64,000 nt of DNA. It comes from Parahaliea mediterranea. Lineage in GTDB: Bacteria; Pseudomonadota; Gammaproteobacteria; Pseudomonadales; Halieaceae. The stretch spans positions 231,714 to 295,713 of the forward strand of contig NZ_JAFKCZ010000008.1 of the NCBI RefSeq assembly GCF_017255185.1, given 5' to 3'. The notes under the pieces were generated by a model. It saw only the letters and a list, made by a program, of their open reading frames with translations, was not told the origin of the DNA and ran no database searches. Every line of letters starts with the position of its first letter. Within the stretch, counting starts at the first letter, position 1. The translations under genes were made by a program, and so were the position numbers. This document shows, piece after piece, positions 9,118 to 17,496 of this stretch.

Positions 9118-10254
9118 TTACGCGCCCATATGGGCGACGCTGCGTAAAATCAACTGTACCAGCCGCGTCTGCCGCGTCACCCCGGTTTTGGAAAATACCG
9201 CGCTGAGGTGCGATTTACCGGTGTTGCGCGAGATGTGCAGGCGCTCACAGGCCTCGTCCAGGGTGGCGCCGTTGGCCAGCTGCAGGGCCAGGTTGGCCTC
9301 GGCGCGGGTGAAGCCGAACAGGGTCATCAGCACGTCGTGCTGGGCCTCCCGCGGCTGGGAGGGGTCGGAGACGAAAATCGCCACCGAGGGATTGCGGCTG
9401 CCGTCGGGGGCCGCCACCAGGGGCAGGGGCCGCAGCAGGACCCCGGCGCCAGGCTCGCCGCGCTCCCGGCCCAGGCGCAGGGCTTTGATAAAGGCGGGTT
9501 CGCCCCGCAGGTGCGCCTGCATCACGTCCTCTAGGCAGGCGCGGAAGGCGCGATTGTCCTCGCGATCCACCAGGCGCAGCTGGCCGTCCTCGGCCTGCAT
9601 CCACTGCCCCTCACCCAGCAGGCGGTCGGCGGCGCGGTTGCTGTGGCGGATACGGGCGCTCTGATCGAGGATAAACGCGGCCACCGCCATCCGGTCCACC
9701 GCGGTGGCGAACAGCGAACGCTCGCTCTCCACCCGCGCGATGCGCGCGTGCAGGCGAATGGTCTGCTGGATGTGTGGCAGCAAGCACTGGCACAGGGCGC
9801 GGTCCGCGGCGGAGAAATTGGGTTTTCCCTCCCGCCGCGCGCAGCGCAGGCGCGCGCTGTTGCCGAGGTCGTCACCCAGGTCGGCCCCCATCAGGTGACG
9901 GATGCCCGTTGCCTTCACGTACTGCTGGTAATAGTCCGAGGCATAGTAATCCTCGGAGGGCATGAAGGCGTCCACCGTGTACACCTCCCCGGCGGGCAGG
10001 TTCACGAAGGGGTCCATGGCGAAGTAGGCCTCGTTGTAGGCGTCGTAGACCTCGGGCGAGAGCACCACCGAGTTGATCACCACCCCGGCGTCGCCCTCGC
10101 GCGGGGCGCGCAGGATCAGGGTCACGTAGTCGGCGGACAGGGCCCGGCCCAGCAGGCGCAGGAATTCCTCCCATGGCGAATCCGCTACCGGGCCCCGGGA
10201 CAGGGCCAGCAGCAGTTCGTTCATGGCGTCGGAAATCGTGTAGTCGCTATCCAC
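9118..10254 (-). CDS. LuxR-family (helix-turn-helix) transcriptional regulator
   Basis: A 378-residue regulator with a C-terminal LuxR-type helix-turn-helix (about residues 315-370: FTRAEANLALQLANGATLDE followed by ERLHISRNTGKSHLSAVFSK). The N-terminal ~200 residues look like a GAF/autoinducer-like sensory region, followed by a PAS-like stretch around AAFILDQSARIRHSNRAADR. No N-acyl-homoserine lactone synthase is nearby, so the signal is unknown. The listed start is GTG at 10254 without a clear Shine-Dalgarno; ATG at 10224 is an alternative. The closest gene is DUF1244 downstream. Confidence 0.85.
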   Translation of the reverse strand: MDSDYTISDAMNELLLALSRGPVADSPWEEFLRLLGRALSADYVTLILRAPREGDAGVVINSVVLSPEVYDAYNEAYFAMDPFVNLPAGEVYTVDAFMPSEDYYASDYYQQYVKATGIRHLMGADLGDDLGNSARLRCARREGKPNFSAADRALCQCLLPHIQQTIRLHARIARVESERSLFATAVDRMAVAAFILDQSARIRHSNRAADRLLGEGQWMQAEDGQLRLVDREDNRAFRACLEDVMQAHLRGEPAFIKALRLGRERGEPGAGVLLRPLPLVAAPDGSRNPSVAIFVSDPSQPREAQHDVLMTLFGFTRAEANLALQLANGATLDEACERLHISRNTGKSHLSAVFSKTGVTRQTRLVQLILRSVAHMGA

Positions 10255-10356
10255 CCGGTGTGGTCCGTGTAAATTCCGTCATTGTCCGGGGTGGCGCGGA
10301 CGGGGTCAATTTGTCCCCCCTGGGGCGAAATTCATCGCGCCGGGTTTCCCGGCGCA

Positions 10357-10556
10357 GGCCGGTTGAAACCGGCCCTGCAGGGAGGAGCCCCAACCCGTGT
10401 AGGGTCGACAGCGGGCCCCTCTTTTTGGGTCATTCATTCGACCACGACCAACGGATGGCCGGTTGAAACCGGCCCTACAGGCCGTCCCGCCAACCCGTGT
10501 AGGGTCGAATTCATTCGACCACGCCCGGACGGAAGACCGGTTGAAACCGGCCCTAC
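10357..10556. repeat. REP-like palindrome cluster 2 (five elements)
   Basis: Units alternate in orientation: 10357-10378 (minus; GGCCGGTTGAAACCGGCC then CTGC), 10399-10443 (plus, interrupted), 10457-10478 (minus; same arms, CTAC), 10499-10520 (plus; GTAG head then GGTCGAATTCATTCGACC, identical to the plus unit of cluster 1), and 10537-10556 (minus). Two arm classes are present, GAATTC-centred and GGTTGAAACC-type, both with the GTAG head. The last element forms the end of the preceding SDR gene. This fills the space between the SDR and the LuxR-type gene. Confidence 0.85.
10399..10443 (+). repeat. REP unit with a 25-base insertion in its loop
   Basis: GTAGGGTCGA (10399-10408) and TCATTCGACC (10434-10443) are the two halves of the plus-type unit, separated by 25 extra bases that include GGGCCCCTCTTTTTGGG. 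The arms can still pair, so the hairpin has an enlarged loop. Confidence 0.65.
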
Positions 10557-11344
10557 ACGGGCATGTATTCCCCGCCGTTGACGTCCAGGGCGGCACCGGT
10601 AACGGCGGCGGCATAATCGGACGCCAGGAACACCGCCGCCTTGGCGCAGTCGCCATCGTCGGGGATGCGGCCCAGGGGGATGTGGCGGCAGACCTCGGCG
10701 ATCAGCTCCTCCTTCGGCCGGCCGCTGTCCCCCGCCTGCCAGTCGAAATACCCTTCCACCGAGGGCCCCCACATCCAGCCCATGTGCGCGCTGTTGACGC
10801 GGATATTGTCGCCGCCGAGTTCCAGCGCCAGGTGTTTGGTGGCGCTGCGCAGGGCCGATTTGGTCGCGCCATAGCCACCCTGGGTGGCCAACGGCTTGTG
10901 CTCCACCATGGTGGCGATCATCACGATGGCGCCGCCCCCCGCCTTGCGCAGGTGCGGGATACAGGCCTGGGTGAGCTGCATGGTGCCGAAAAAATTGACT
11001 TCCATGCTGGCCCGCCAGCCATCGAGATCGGCCTCGGCGATGGGTTCAAAGGAACCGGGGTTGTAGGCGCTGTTGAACAGTACGTCGATACGGCCGAAGG
11101 CCTCCGCGGCGCGGTCGGCGAGGTTGCGGCACTGGGCCGCGTCGGCGATATCCGTGACCACCTTGAGTACCCGGGTGTCGAGACCCAGCTCGCGGATCTC
11201 CTGCTCCGCGGTATCGAGCTTGGCCTCGGTACGCGCCGCCAGCACCACCGCGGCGGCGCCCTCCTTCGCGGCCAGGGTGGACAGTTCCTGGCCCAGCCCG
11301 GGGCCGATGCCCGATACAATCACGACCTTGTCTTTCAGTAACAT
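10553..11344 (-). CDS. Short-chain dehydrogenase/reductase (SDR)
   Basis: An NAD(P)-dependent oxidoreductase of 263 residues. The cofactor motif is VSGIGPGLGQEL (residues 9-20, T-G-x3-G-x-G class with Ser for Thr), followed by the active-site Y-x3-K in GGYGATKSALRS and a C-terminal GAALDVNGGEYMPV typical of classical SDRs. GGGAG precedes the ATG at 11344. The stop codon TAG is part of the GTAG head of a REP element, so the last codons were probably set by REP insertion. It is at the edge of the catabolic island but has the GC-rich composition of the left flank. The substrate is unknown. Confidence 0.87.
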   Translation of the reverse strand: MLLKDKVVIVSGIGPGLGQELSTLAAKEGAAAVVLAARTEAKLDTAEQEIRELGLDTRVLKVVTDIADAAQCRNLADRAAEAFGRIDVLFNSAYNPGSFEPIAEADLDGWRASMEVNFFGTMQLTQACIPHLRKAGGGAIVMIATMVEHKPLATQGGYGATKSALRSATKHLALELGGDNIRVNSAHMGWMWGPSVEGYFDWQAGDSGRPKEELIAEVCRHIPLGRIPDDGDCAKAAVFLASDYAAAVTGAALDVNGGEYMPV

Positions 11345-11447
11345 CTGCGCTGCTCCCTGATCTGTTATTTGTTTACGGCTTGGTACCGCTCCAGTCTAAG
11401 CGGCAGGGAGGAGGCAGGATCACCCAAAAGGGCGAGAAAAGGACGAG

Positions 11448-11472
11448 AACCAGCCGGAAGACGCGGCTGGTT
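11448..11472. other. Intergenic stem-loop
   Basis: AACCAGCC (11448-11455), 9-base loop, GGCTGGTT (11465-11472). An 8-bp perfect stem without a T-run in the space between the SDR and the first TonB receptor. Confidence 0.4.
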
Positions 11473-11535
11473 CAGAGTATTGAATTACCAGGAAGTTAAT
11501 GCTCGAGCAGGGCTGAAGGCGGACATCCGGAGATG

Positions 11536-11571
11536 AAAAACCGAGCCCCACGCGATTCGAGCCATTGGGGC
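11536..11571 (-). terminator. Second hairpin with T-run after the TonB receptor
   Basis: On the minus strand GCCCCA and TGGGGC enclose a 15-base loop and are followed by TCGGTTTTT. It is a backup terminator candidate downstream of the stronger one at 11577-11607. Confidence 0.5.
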
Positions 11572-11576
11572 ACGCC

Positions 11577-11607
11577 AAAAATGACGTGGCGTACCGATGT
11601 ACGCCAC
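11577..11607 (-). terminator. Rho-independent terminator of the first TonB receptor gene
   Basis: On the minus strand GTGGCGTAC, loop ATCG, GTACGCCAC (bases 11607-11586) makes a perfect 9-bp stem, followed by GTCATTTTT. It lies 16 bases after the receptor's stop. A second hairpin with a T-run follows at 11536-11571. Confidence 0.8.
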
Positions 11608-11622
11608 AATCCCGCCGACCTG

Positions 11623-13839
11623 CTAGAACCTGTAGTCGACGGAAACGCCGGCAACACGCCCCTTATTCAGAGGTATGAAAGATCCTCCGGTTGGCACACC
11701 TGCAAGCACATCGGGAAGGAGCGAATGTGCTCCATAGGTCACTTCGTCGGTCAGGTTTTTCCCGTACAGCGTGACGGTAAAGGCGCCGGTGGAAGATGTG
11801 TAGGCAATGCTCGCATTGAACAAGCCCACCTGCGGCAAGAAGGCGTCGTTACTGTCGGTATAGGCCGCGGCATCCCGGAAGCTGTAATTTGTGTTCACGC
11901 TCACGGCACCCAAATCTCCGATATCACGGTCGTAGGTCAGGCCCAAAGTGGCCGTCCAGGGCGCCAACCGGGTCAGTTTCAGGCTCTCATCCGCGGCGTC
12001 GATTACGCTGTCCGCATTGAGGTCGTAGGCGACGTCATGATATTCGCCATCAAGGTAGCCGATTGTTGCGTTTAGCAGCAGACTGTCGGAGACAAACATC
12101 TGGGCTTCCAGTTCGGCACCTTGTATCACAGCATCGGCGGCATTCGTGACGGTCTGCCGCTGGATACCTTTTTCGTCAGGCGCGAATACCGCGCGCTGGA
12201 GCCCCTCAATATCGTTATAGAAATAGGCGGCATTAATGCGCAGTTTCCGGTCCAACCAGTCGGACTTCACACCCACTTCATACGCGGTCAGCTCCTCTTC
12301 GTCGACGGGCCCCGGGCTGGAATTGGGATCTCCCTGTCTCAGATTGTACCCGCCACTTCGATAGGCCACCGACCAGGAGGCGTAAAGCTGTACGTCCTCA
12401 CTGGGAAAATACTGGACACCCACGAGCGGAGACACATTGGACCAGTCTTCCTCGCCCTGATCATCTGGTCCCGGGAATGCATAACTGGAGCAACCCGGCT
12501 CATAGAAGGGTTCACACGCGCCCCCGGTGGAGTCGAACTGGACCCGGGCATCCTTTTCCTCGTAGGTATAGCGCAGCCCCAGATTCAGGGTCCACTCGTC
12601 GCTCAGGGCCAGGTTGTTGTTTACAAAGACCCCGTAGCTGAACTGTTCCTGCTCGCCGCCGCCGCCTTCGAGATAGGCGCCGTTGACGAGAAGGTTGGCC
12701 TGTGTGCTGGCAATGTCCTGTTCGAAGTAATAGAGCCCGGCGGTAACCGTCCAGTTGTCATTGACATTACCGGAATACCGGAGCTCGTTGCTGAAGTGCT
12801 CCACATCAAGGGAGCCAAAGGTATGGATCGCCGTGTAGATATAGCCATCCAGATCCAGCATCTGGGATTGCTCCACGCTCCGATAGCCAAAAATATTGGT
12901 GATCGTGCCGTTGCCCAGGTCAACGTCGAAGTTGGTCTCCAGGGTGGCGGATTGCCACTCGATATCGACAAACCCCGGCTCGTTAATCGCAATATCAAAG
13001 CTGTCTTTGTCGAAATTCGCGCTGCCGCCGCGGCCCTGTACAGCGGGGCCATCCGCTTCGGTTTGACCGGCCTCCATGCGCAGCAGAATCTCTACGTTAT
13101 CGCCCGGGGTCCAACGGACGCTGGGGCGAACAAAGTAGGTCTCGTCCTTGCCGAAATCGTCACCGGAGTAATCGTTCTTGAACCAGCCATCGTCGTCGCG
13201 GTAGTACCCCACAAGCCGGGCGGAGAGCTCGCCGTCGATGATTGGAAGGGTCACGCCACCTGCTACCGTCTTGTTCAGGCCTGTTTCGATCGAGGATTTG
13301 AAATCGAGCTCAAACTCTTCCCCGGGGCGCCGGGTGTTCACAAGTACGGCACCTCCGGAGACATTGCGCCCGAACAGTGTGCCTTGCGGCCCCCGCAGCA
13401 CCTCGACCGACTCGAGATCGTAGGTATCCATAACCACGCCTACAGTCGTACCCATGTAGACGCCATCGACAAAAAGGCCCACCGTGGGCTCCACCGAAAC
13501 GATGGAACTGTTGGAGCCATAACCACGGATTGAAAAATTGGCGACGCCTTTCACGATACCGTTCGAATCGAGGGCGACGTTGGGCATTTTGTAGCTCAAG
13601 CCCTCGATATCGCGTATTTGCATGACATCCAGCTGATCACCGCCAAAGGCGGTCATCGCTATGGGAACAGTCTGTACGGATTCCGCGGCGTTTTTCTTGG
13701 TCGCGGTCACAACGACCTCTTCCAGCATGACGTTCAGCTTGGATTGCGCCTGGGAGTGAGCCGAGTAGGTTCCAACAGCGGCAGCCACCGCCGCCAGCAT
13801 CGGAGCCATCGAATACTTCATTGAATTACTGCGGATCAT
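11623..13839 (-). CDS. TonB-dependent outer-membrane receptor 1
   Basis: A 738-residue outer-membrane active transporter driven by TonB. It has a signal peptide (to about residue 32, ending A-H-S-Q-A), a TonB box region EEVVVTATKK, a plug domain (about 50-165) with the conserved VEVLRGPQGTLFGRN and GGAVLVNTRRP, and a 22-strand beta-barrel ending ...GVSVDYRF with a terminal Phe. GAGG precedes the ATG by seven bases. It is the leftmost gene of the low-GC island. I could not find the ATAC-N6-GTAT operator before it, so its control may differ from the rest. By position it likely imports the island's substrate or a related compound; the ligand is unknown. Confidence 0.9.
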   Translation of the reverse strand: MIRSNSMKYSMAPMLAAVAAAVGTYSAHSQAQSKLNVMLEEVVVTATKKNAAESVQTVPIAMTAFGGDQLDVMQIRDIEGLSYKMPNVALDSNGIVKGVANFSIRGYGSNSSIVSVEPTVGLFVDGVYMGTTVGVVMDTYDLESVEVLRGPQGTLFGRNVSGGAVLVNTRRPGEEFELDFKSSIETGLNKTVAGGVTLPIIDGELSARLVGYYRDDDGWFKNDYSGDDFGKDETYFVRPSVRWTPGDNVEILLRMEAGQTEADGPAVQGRGGSANFDKDSFDIAINEPGFVDIEWQSATLETNFDVDLGNGTITNIFGYRSVEQSQMLDLDGYIYTAIHTFGSLDVEHFSNELRYSGNVNDNWTVTAGLYYFEQDIASTQANLLVNGAYLEGGGGEQEQFSYGVFVNNNLALSDEWTLNLGLRYTYEEKDARVQFDSTGGACEPFYEPGCSSYAFPGPDDQGEEDWSNVSPLVGVQYFPSEDVQLYASWSVAYRSGGYNLRQGDPNSSPGPVDEEELTAYEVGVKSDWLDRKLRINAAYFYNDIEGLQRAVFAPDEKGIQRQTVTNAADAVIQGAELEAQMFVSDSLLLNATIGYLDGEYHDVAYDLNADSVIDAADESLKLTRLAPWTATLGLTYDRDIGDLGAVSVNTNYSFRDAAAYTDSNDAFLPQVGLFNASIAYTSSTGAFTVTLYGKNLTDEVTYGAHSLLPDVLAGVPTGGSFIPLNKGRVAGVSVDYRF

Positions 13840-14398
13840 TGAATCACCTCATTGTGATTGTTATCGATTTACCAATCGGACGGCATGGTATTACACGTAT
13901 CTATACGATTCAACAATGTATCATCTAAATTAACCCAGTTCTCCGACAGCGCAACGGGGTGAGGGCAGTGGCGGCCACGGCGCGCGCGCCAGGAGCTGGA
14001 ATGAGCCAGGTACGGCAGGGGTATCAAACAATAAACAGCCAGGAACAGAAGTGCTGGACGGAAGCACCAGCGAACGACGGGGCACCGGCCACCGCGACCA
14101 GTCGCTACAATGCAGCCGTATGCGCGAACCCCGGTGAATCCCCAGCCAAGAGAGCGGGAATGCCCCACCCTGGCTGTATCGCCGCAAACCCGGCGGCCCG
14201 GCAAGCGAGATCCGGCGAGGCCTCAGAATCGCCTAAAAACGCAGGAAGGAGTTTGTGCAGCCGCGTCGCGGCTACAACAGCCGGACCGGCGGGCGAGGGC
14301 CCTGCTTAAAATTTCACCTGGAAAAGCCGCGCCAACAATCGCCGGCAGGCTTCGCGCGAGGGCAAAACAGCCCCTTCGCGCTCATCTGGCGGGAACCG
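13840..14398. other. Non-coding gap between TonB receptor 1 and TetR 1
   Basis: About 560 bases. The left 90 bases are AT-rich and should hold the receptor's promoter; they include CGTAT-CT-ATACG (13899-13910), a short palindrome. The rest is GC-rich and no open frame there has a convincing start or family. At 14257-14275 GCAGCCGCGTCGCGGCTAC forms a hairpin with a CTAC end, which could be another GTAG-headed REP-type unit in minus orientation. Confidence 0.5.
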
Positions 14399-14998
14399 TC
14401 AACCGGCGGTCGCGCAATCAACGAGGTATTCCAGAAGTCCTTTCTCGTCCAGAGGTTGCTTGCTCAACAGACCACGGTAGATAAGCGGACCAATTATCAC
14501 GTCCGCCATCCACTCAACATTCGCCTTGGGGCTCAATTCTCCATCCTTTTTCGCTTTCTTCAGAATCTGGATGGTTGTGGAGCGAGAATACTGGACAAGG
14601 TCGGCGAGAAGCTCGGCGCAGTGTTCGTCGTGGTGCGATGCCTCAATAAACGAAGGCAGCAAGTTCAACCACTTTGACGACGAAGCCGCTTCGATAAACT
14701 GCCCGGTAATGTCCCGTAAATCCGTCCTGAAGTCCCCGGTATCCGGCGACTCGAAGGGCTTGCCGGTGAGACTGGCGAAAGCATCAAACAACAGGTCTTC
14801 AATATTGGGCCAATGCCGGTAGATGGTTGACCTGGAGGCACCGCTATCGGCGGATATTTTTTCCACCGTAATCGCGCGATAACCATTATCTATCAATAAC
14901 TTACGCGTAGAGGCCACAATTGCCGCCCGCGTGCGAAGAATTTGAGGGTCGGTCGTTTCAAATGCGCTCCCCCTCCTTTCCTTTTGTTTTGCCGGCAT
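14399..14998 (-). CDS. TetR-family transcriptional regulator (paralogue 1)
   Basis: A 199-residue TetR-type repressor. The DNA-binding domain is at residues ~20-70 (AIVASTRKLLIDNGYRAITV, then SGASRSTIYRHWPN as the recognition region). The C-terminal ligand domain is closely similar along its whole length to the second TetR at 19856-20467: both share TDPQILRTR-like N-termini, FDAF, PFES, TGDFR and DEH. The pair arose by duplication. An inverted repeat GATTGA-TCGACT-TCAATC (15026-15043) lies 28 bases before the start and could be its own operator. It is a candidate controller of the neighbouring acyl-CoA dehydrogenase or of the whole island. Confidence 0.88.
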   Translation of the reverse strand: MPAKQKERRGSAFETTDPQILRTRAAIVASTRKLLIDNGYRAITVEKISADSGASRSTIYRHWPNIEDLLFDAFASLTGKPFESPDTGDFRTDLRDITGQFIEAASSSKWLNLLPSFIEASHHDEHCAELLADLVQYSRSTTIQILKKAKKDGELSPKANVEWMADVIIGPLIYRGLLSKQPLDEKGLLEYLVDCATAG

Positions 14999-15025
14999 GG
15001 CGATTCTGACCTTTTTCTTGTAAGC

Positions 15026-15043
15026 GATTGATCGACTTCAATC
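15026..15043. promoter_or_regulatory. Inverted repeat upstream of TetR 1 (possible operator)
   Basis: GATTGA, six bases, TCAATC, positioned 28-45 bases upstream of the TetR 1 start. Its size and location suit a TetR autoregulatory site. The half-sites differ from the RTAC-N6-GTAY motif elsewhere in the island. Confidence 0.4.
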
Positions 15044-15248
15044 CAGTCCACGAGCGACGCGCGCGCTGCCAAAGCGTAATGGAATGTCGCGCCGAAGGTC
15101 AAACAGTGATATCGAGCCCTGGCAAGTGACGCCGTGCGAAAGCGCTGCCCGATTTTGGCCAGCGCGTCGCAACACCGTCACCTCCGCCTGCGTGCCGGCT
15201 TTCGTCCCGACGGATCGCCGGAAAGCTCGCGCGTGGCGAGCAGGCGCG

Positions 15249-17054
15249 TCAAAACCAGCTCTCTTGCATGTCGAAACTCGTGCTGTCGAGATTGACCAGT
15301 AGCTTCGCCCAGGCCTCGGTCTCCGGAAGCTCAAAGCGGAAGAAATAACGCAAGGCCTGCAACTTCCCGCGGTAAAAATCCCGATCAGCTTCATGCGGAT
15401 CATCGGCGAGCGCCCTGGCAGCCACAATACCCTGCCTCAGCCATATCCATGCAACCACCACATTCCCGAAAAATTCGAGGTACTTGACGGAGTTCGAAAG
15501 CACGAGATCGATGGGCTCGTGTTCCATCGCGTGCAGCAACTGGTTGGTGGTGTCGGTCAAAGAAGCAACCGCAAGCTCCAACTCCACCGCGTAATCCTTC
15601 AGCTCCGGCTGAAAGGATGCCTCCTCGAGTGTTTTTTCCACCTCGGAAACGAAGACCCTGTAGCCCGCCATGCCGTTCATCGGTACCTTGCGCGCCAACA
15701 GGTCCAGCGACTGAATACCGTAAGTACCTTCGTGAATGGGGTTCAGCCGGTTATCGCGATAGAACATCTCCACCGGATGCTCGTTGATATATCCATGACC
15801 GCCCATCACCTGTATCGCCAGGCTGTTCGCTCTGGGCCCATACTCGGAAGGCCAGGACTTGATAACGGGAGTAAGGAAATCGAGCAGCGTATCGGCTCTC
15901 AATCGCAGCTCTTCACTCTCCCCGGTTCTCGTATCGTCCATTAACTGCGAGCCCAACAGGCACAGCGCGAACGCGCCCTCGGAATAGGCTTTCTGCGCCA
16001 ACAGCATACGCCTGACGTCGGGGTGCTGGATAATATTCACCGGCGACGACCCGGCCCCCTTGGCCGAGGGCAGGCGCCCCTGGGGGCGCTCCCTGGCATA
16101 GGCCAGTGAATACTGGTATCCAGTGAGCGCGAGGGCCGCCGCGGAATGCCCCACCATAATTCGCGCTTCGTTCATCATATGGAACATATAGCGCAAGCCC
16201 TCGTTCTCCTCGCCCACGAGATAGCCAATGGCGCCTTCATTTTCACCGAAATTCAATGCCGTCGAAGTGTGTCCGCGCCCGCCCATCTTGTGGAAAAGGC
16301 CCGCCAACGACACCTCGTTCCGCTCCCCCATGCTACCGTCGCTATTGACGAGAAACTTCGGCACGATGAATAGCGATATGCCTTTAACCCCCGCGGGGGC
16401 ACCCTTGATGCGGGCCAGTACCAAATGTACGATATTTTCGTTGAGGTCATGATCGCCACCGGAGATGAATATCTTGTTGCCGGTGATTCGATAACTGCCA
16501 TCCTCCGCCTTGCGGGCCGACGTGGTCAGGTCCGCAAGACTCGACCCCGCCCCGGGCTCGGTCATGGCCATAGTGCCGGCGAAGCGGCCGCTGCGCAGTG
16601 GCTCGACCCACCTCTCGATTTGTTCGGCCGTTCCGTGCGCCTCGATCAGGTTCGCATTGGCATTGGTGAGCGTGGTATACCCCATCGTGGAGCTACCAGC
16701 CGCGGTCAGATAAACCGTGACCGTGTCCGCGACAATTGACGGAAGCTGCATCCCGCCGAGCTCGTAGTCAGCTGCCCCCGCCGCCAAACCGGAATCTATC
16801 ACCGCATCTACGGCGGCTTTGATTTCCGGAACCATATGGACTTTTTCGCCATCGAAAGTTGGCTGATGTGTATCCACTTTCTGGCGAATAGGGACAAAGT
16901 ACTTTTCGGCCACGGCCCTGGCCGTGGTGAGCGCGGCATTCATCGTCTCGCGAGAATGATCGCTGTATCGCTCACGTAGCGTCATATTCTCGGCGTCAAA
17001 GAGTTCGTAAAGCATGAACTCGATATCACGCTCACTCAGGATGGAAGCAGCCAT
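15249..17054 (-). CDS. Acyl-CoA dehydrogenase, ~600-residue type (FadE5/DmdC-like)
   Basis: An FAD-dependent acyl-CoA dehydrogenase of 601 residues, longer than the usual ~380. It belongs to the extended group that includes mycobacterial FadE5 and the methylmercaptopropionyl-CoA dehydrogenase DmdC. Landmarks are MAMTEPGAGSSLADLTTSAR (FAD/substrate loop), ITGNKIFISGGDHD, and NPIHEGTYGIQSLDLLARK, where the Glu is the expected catalytic base. The C-terminal ~130 residues form the extra helical domain. GAGG lies seven bases before the ATG. It is alone on the minus strand next to TetR 1, with the MFS gene diverging on the other side. The exact acyl chain is not predictable. Confidence 0.88.
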   Translation of the reverse strand: MAASILSERDIEFMLYELFDAENMTLRERYSDHSRETMNAALTTARAVAEKYFVPIRQKVDTHQPTFDGEKVHMVPEIKAAVDAVIDSGLAAGAADYELGGMQLPSIVADTVTVYLTAAGSSTMGYTTLTNANANLIEAHGTAEQIERWVEPLRSGRFAGTMAMTEPGAGSSLADLTTSARKAEDGSYRITGNKIFISGGDHDLNENIVHLVLARIKGAPAGVKGISLFIVPKFLVNSDGSMGERNEVSLAGLFHKMGGRGHTSTALNFGENEGAIGYLVGEENEGLRYMFHMMNEARIMVGHSAAALALTGYQYSLAYARERPQGRLPSAKGAGSSPVNIIQHPDVRRMLLAQKAYSEGAFALCLLGSQLMDDTRTGESEELRLRADTLLDFLTPVIKSWPSEYGPRANSLAIQVMGGHGYINEHPVEMFYRDNRLNPIHEGTYGIQSLDLLARKVPMNGMAGYRVFVSEVEKTLEEASFQPELKDYAVELELAVASLTDTTNQLLHAMEHEPIDLVLSNSVKYLEFFGNVVVAWIWLRQGIVAARALADDPHEADRDFYRGKLQALRYFFRFELPETEAWAKLLVNLDSTSFDMQESWF

Positions 17055-17496
17055 TGCAAAACCTCGTTTTCATATAGGGTATTCAGGGCGCCACAGTCAC
17101 CATGTGACGCTCGACGCTATTCTCTGGCGCAACTTGTCAAGCGGTGAAAGAGCGCGGCGCCAATCCGAGGCCGGATTCCTTCTCCGCCGCGCCCCCCGGT
17201 GAACTCGGAACATACCCGTCCGGTGATGGCGTTTTTTCCGTCCAACCTGTTCATCTTCAGGAGCAAAGACCAGCCCTGCCAGGGCATTTATCAGAACGAC
17301 CGGAGTAGATGCGCCGCGACACCCCGTATCAATCGCCAAAACAGCCTGATGAATTTCAGTACCACGGCCGGTCTGGAATACAACCATTAAGATATTGTAC
17401 GATGCGGCTCATTTGAAACACAAACGAATTATCTGAATCACGTAAACACTCCATCGCACAGCGCGAACCACCCGCGGTTACACCCTCGCGGAAAGC
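17055..17496. other. Non-coding gap between acyl-CoA dehydrogenase 1 and MFS transporter 1
   Basis: About 440 bases between divergent genes, so it should hold two promoters. No open frame here has a plausible start and family. The segment 17370-17460 is AT-richer. I saw no copy of the RTAC-N6-GTAY operator here; a lone GTAC half-site occurs at 17397-17400. Confidence 0.45.

Noticed and set aside
12121-13533. A 470-residue plus-strand frame opposite TonB receptor 1
   Set aside because: No ribosome site, domain or signal. The receptor on the minus strand explains the region.
13899-13927. Possible island operator before TonB receptor 1 (ATAC ... GTAT)
   Set aside because: The half-sites are 11 bases apart instead of six, so it does not share the geometry of the other copies.
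13869-14204. A 111-residue minus-strand frame in the gap before TetR 1
   Set aside because: Trp/Arg-rich, unsupported by a ribosome site or family; treated as chance.
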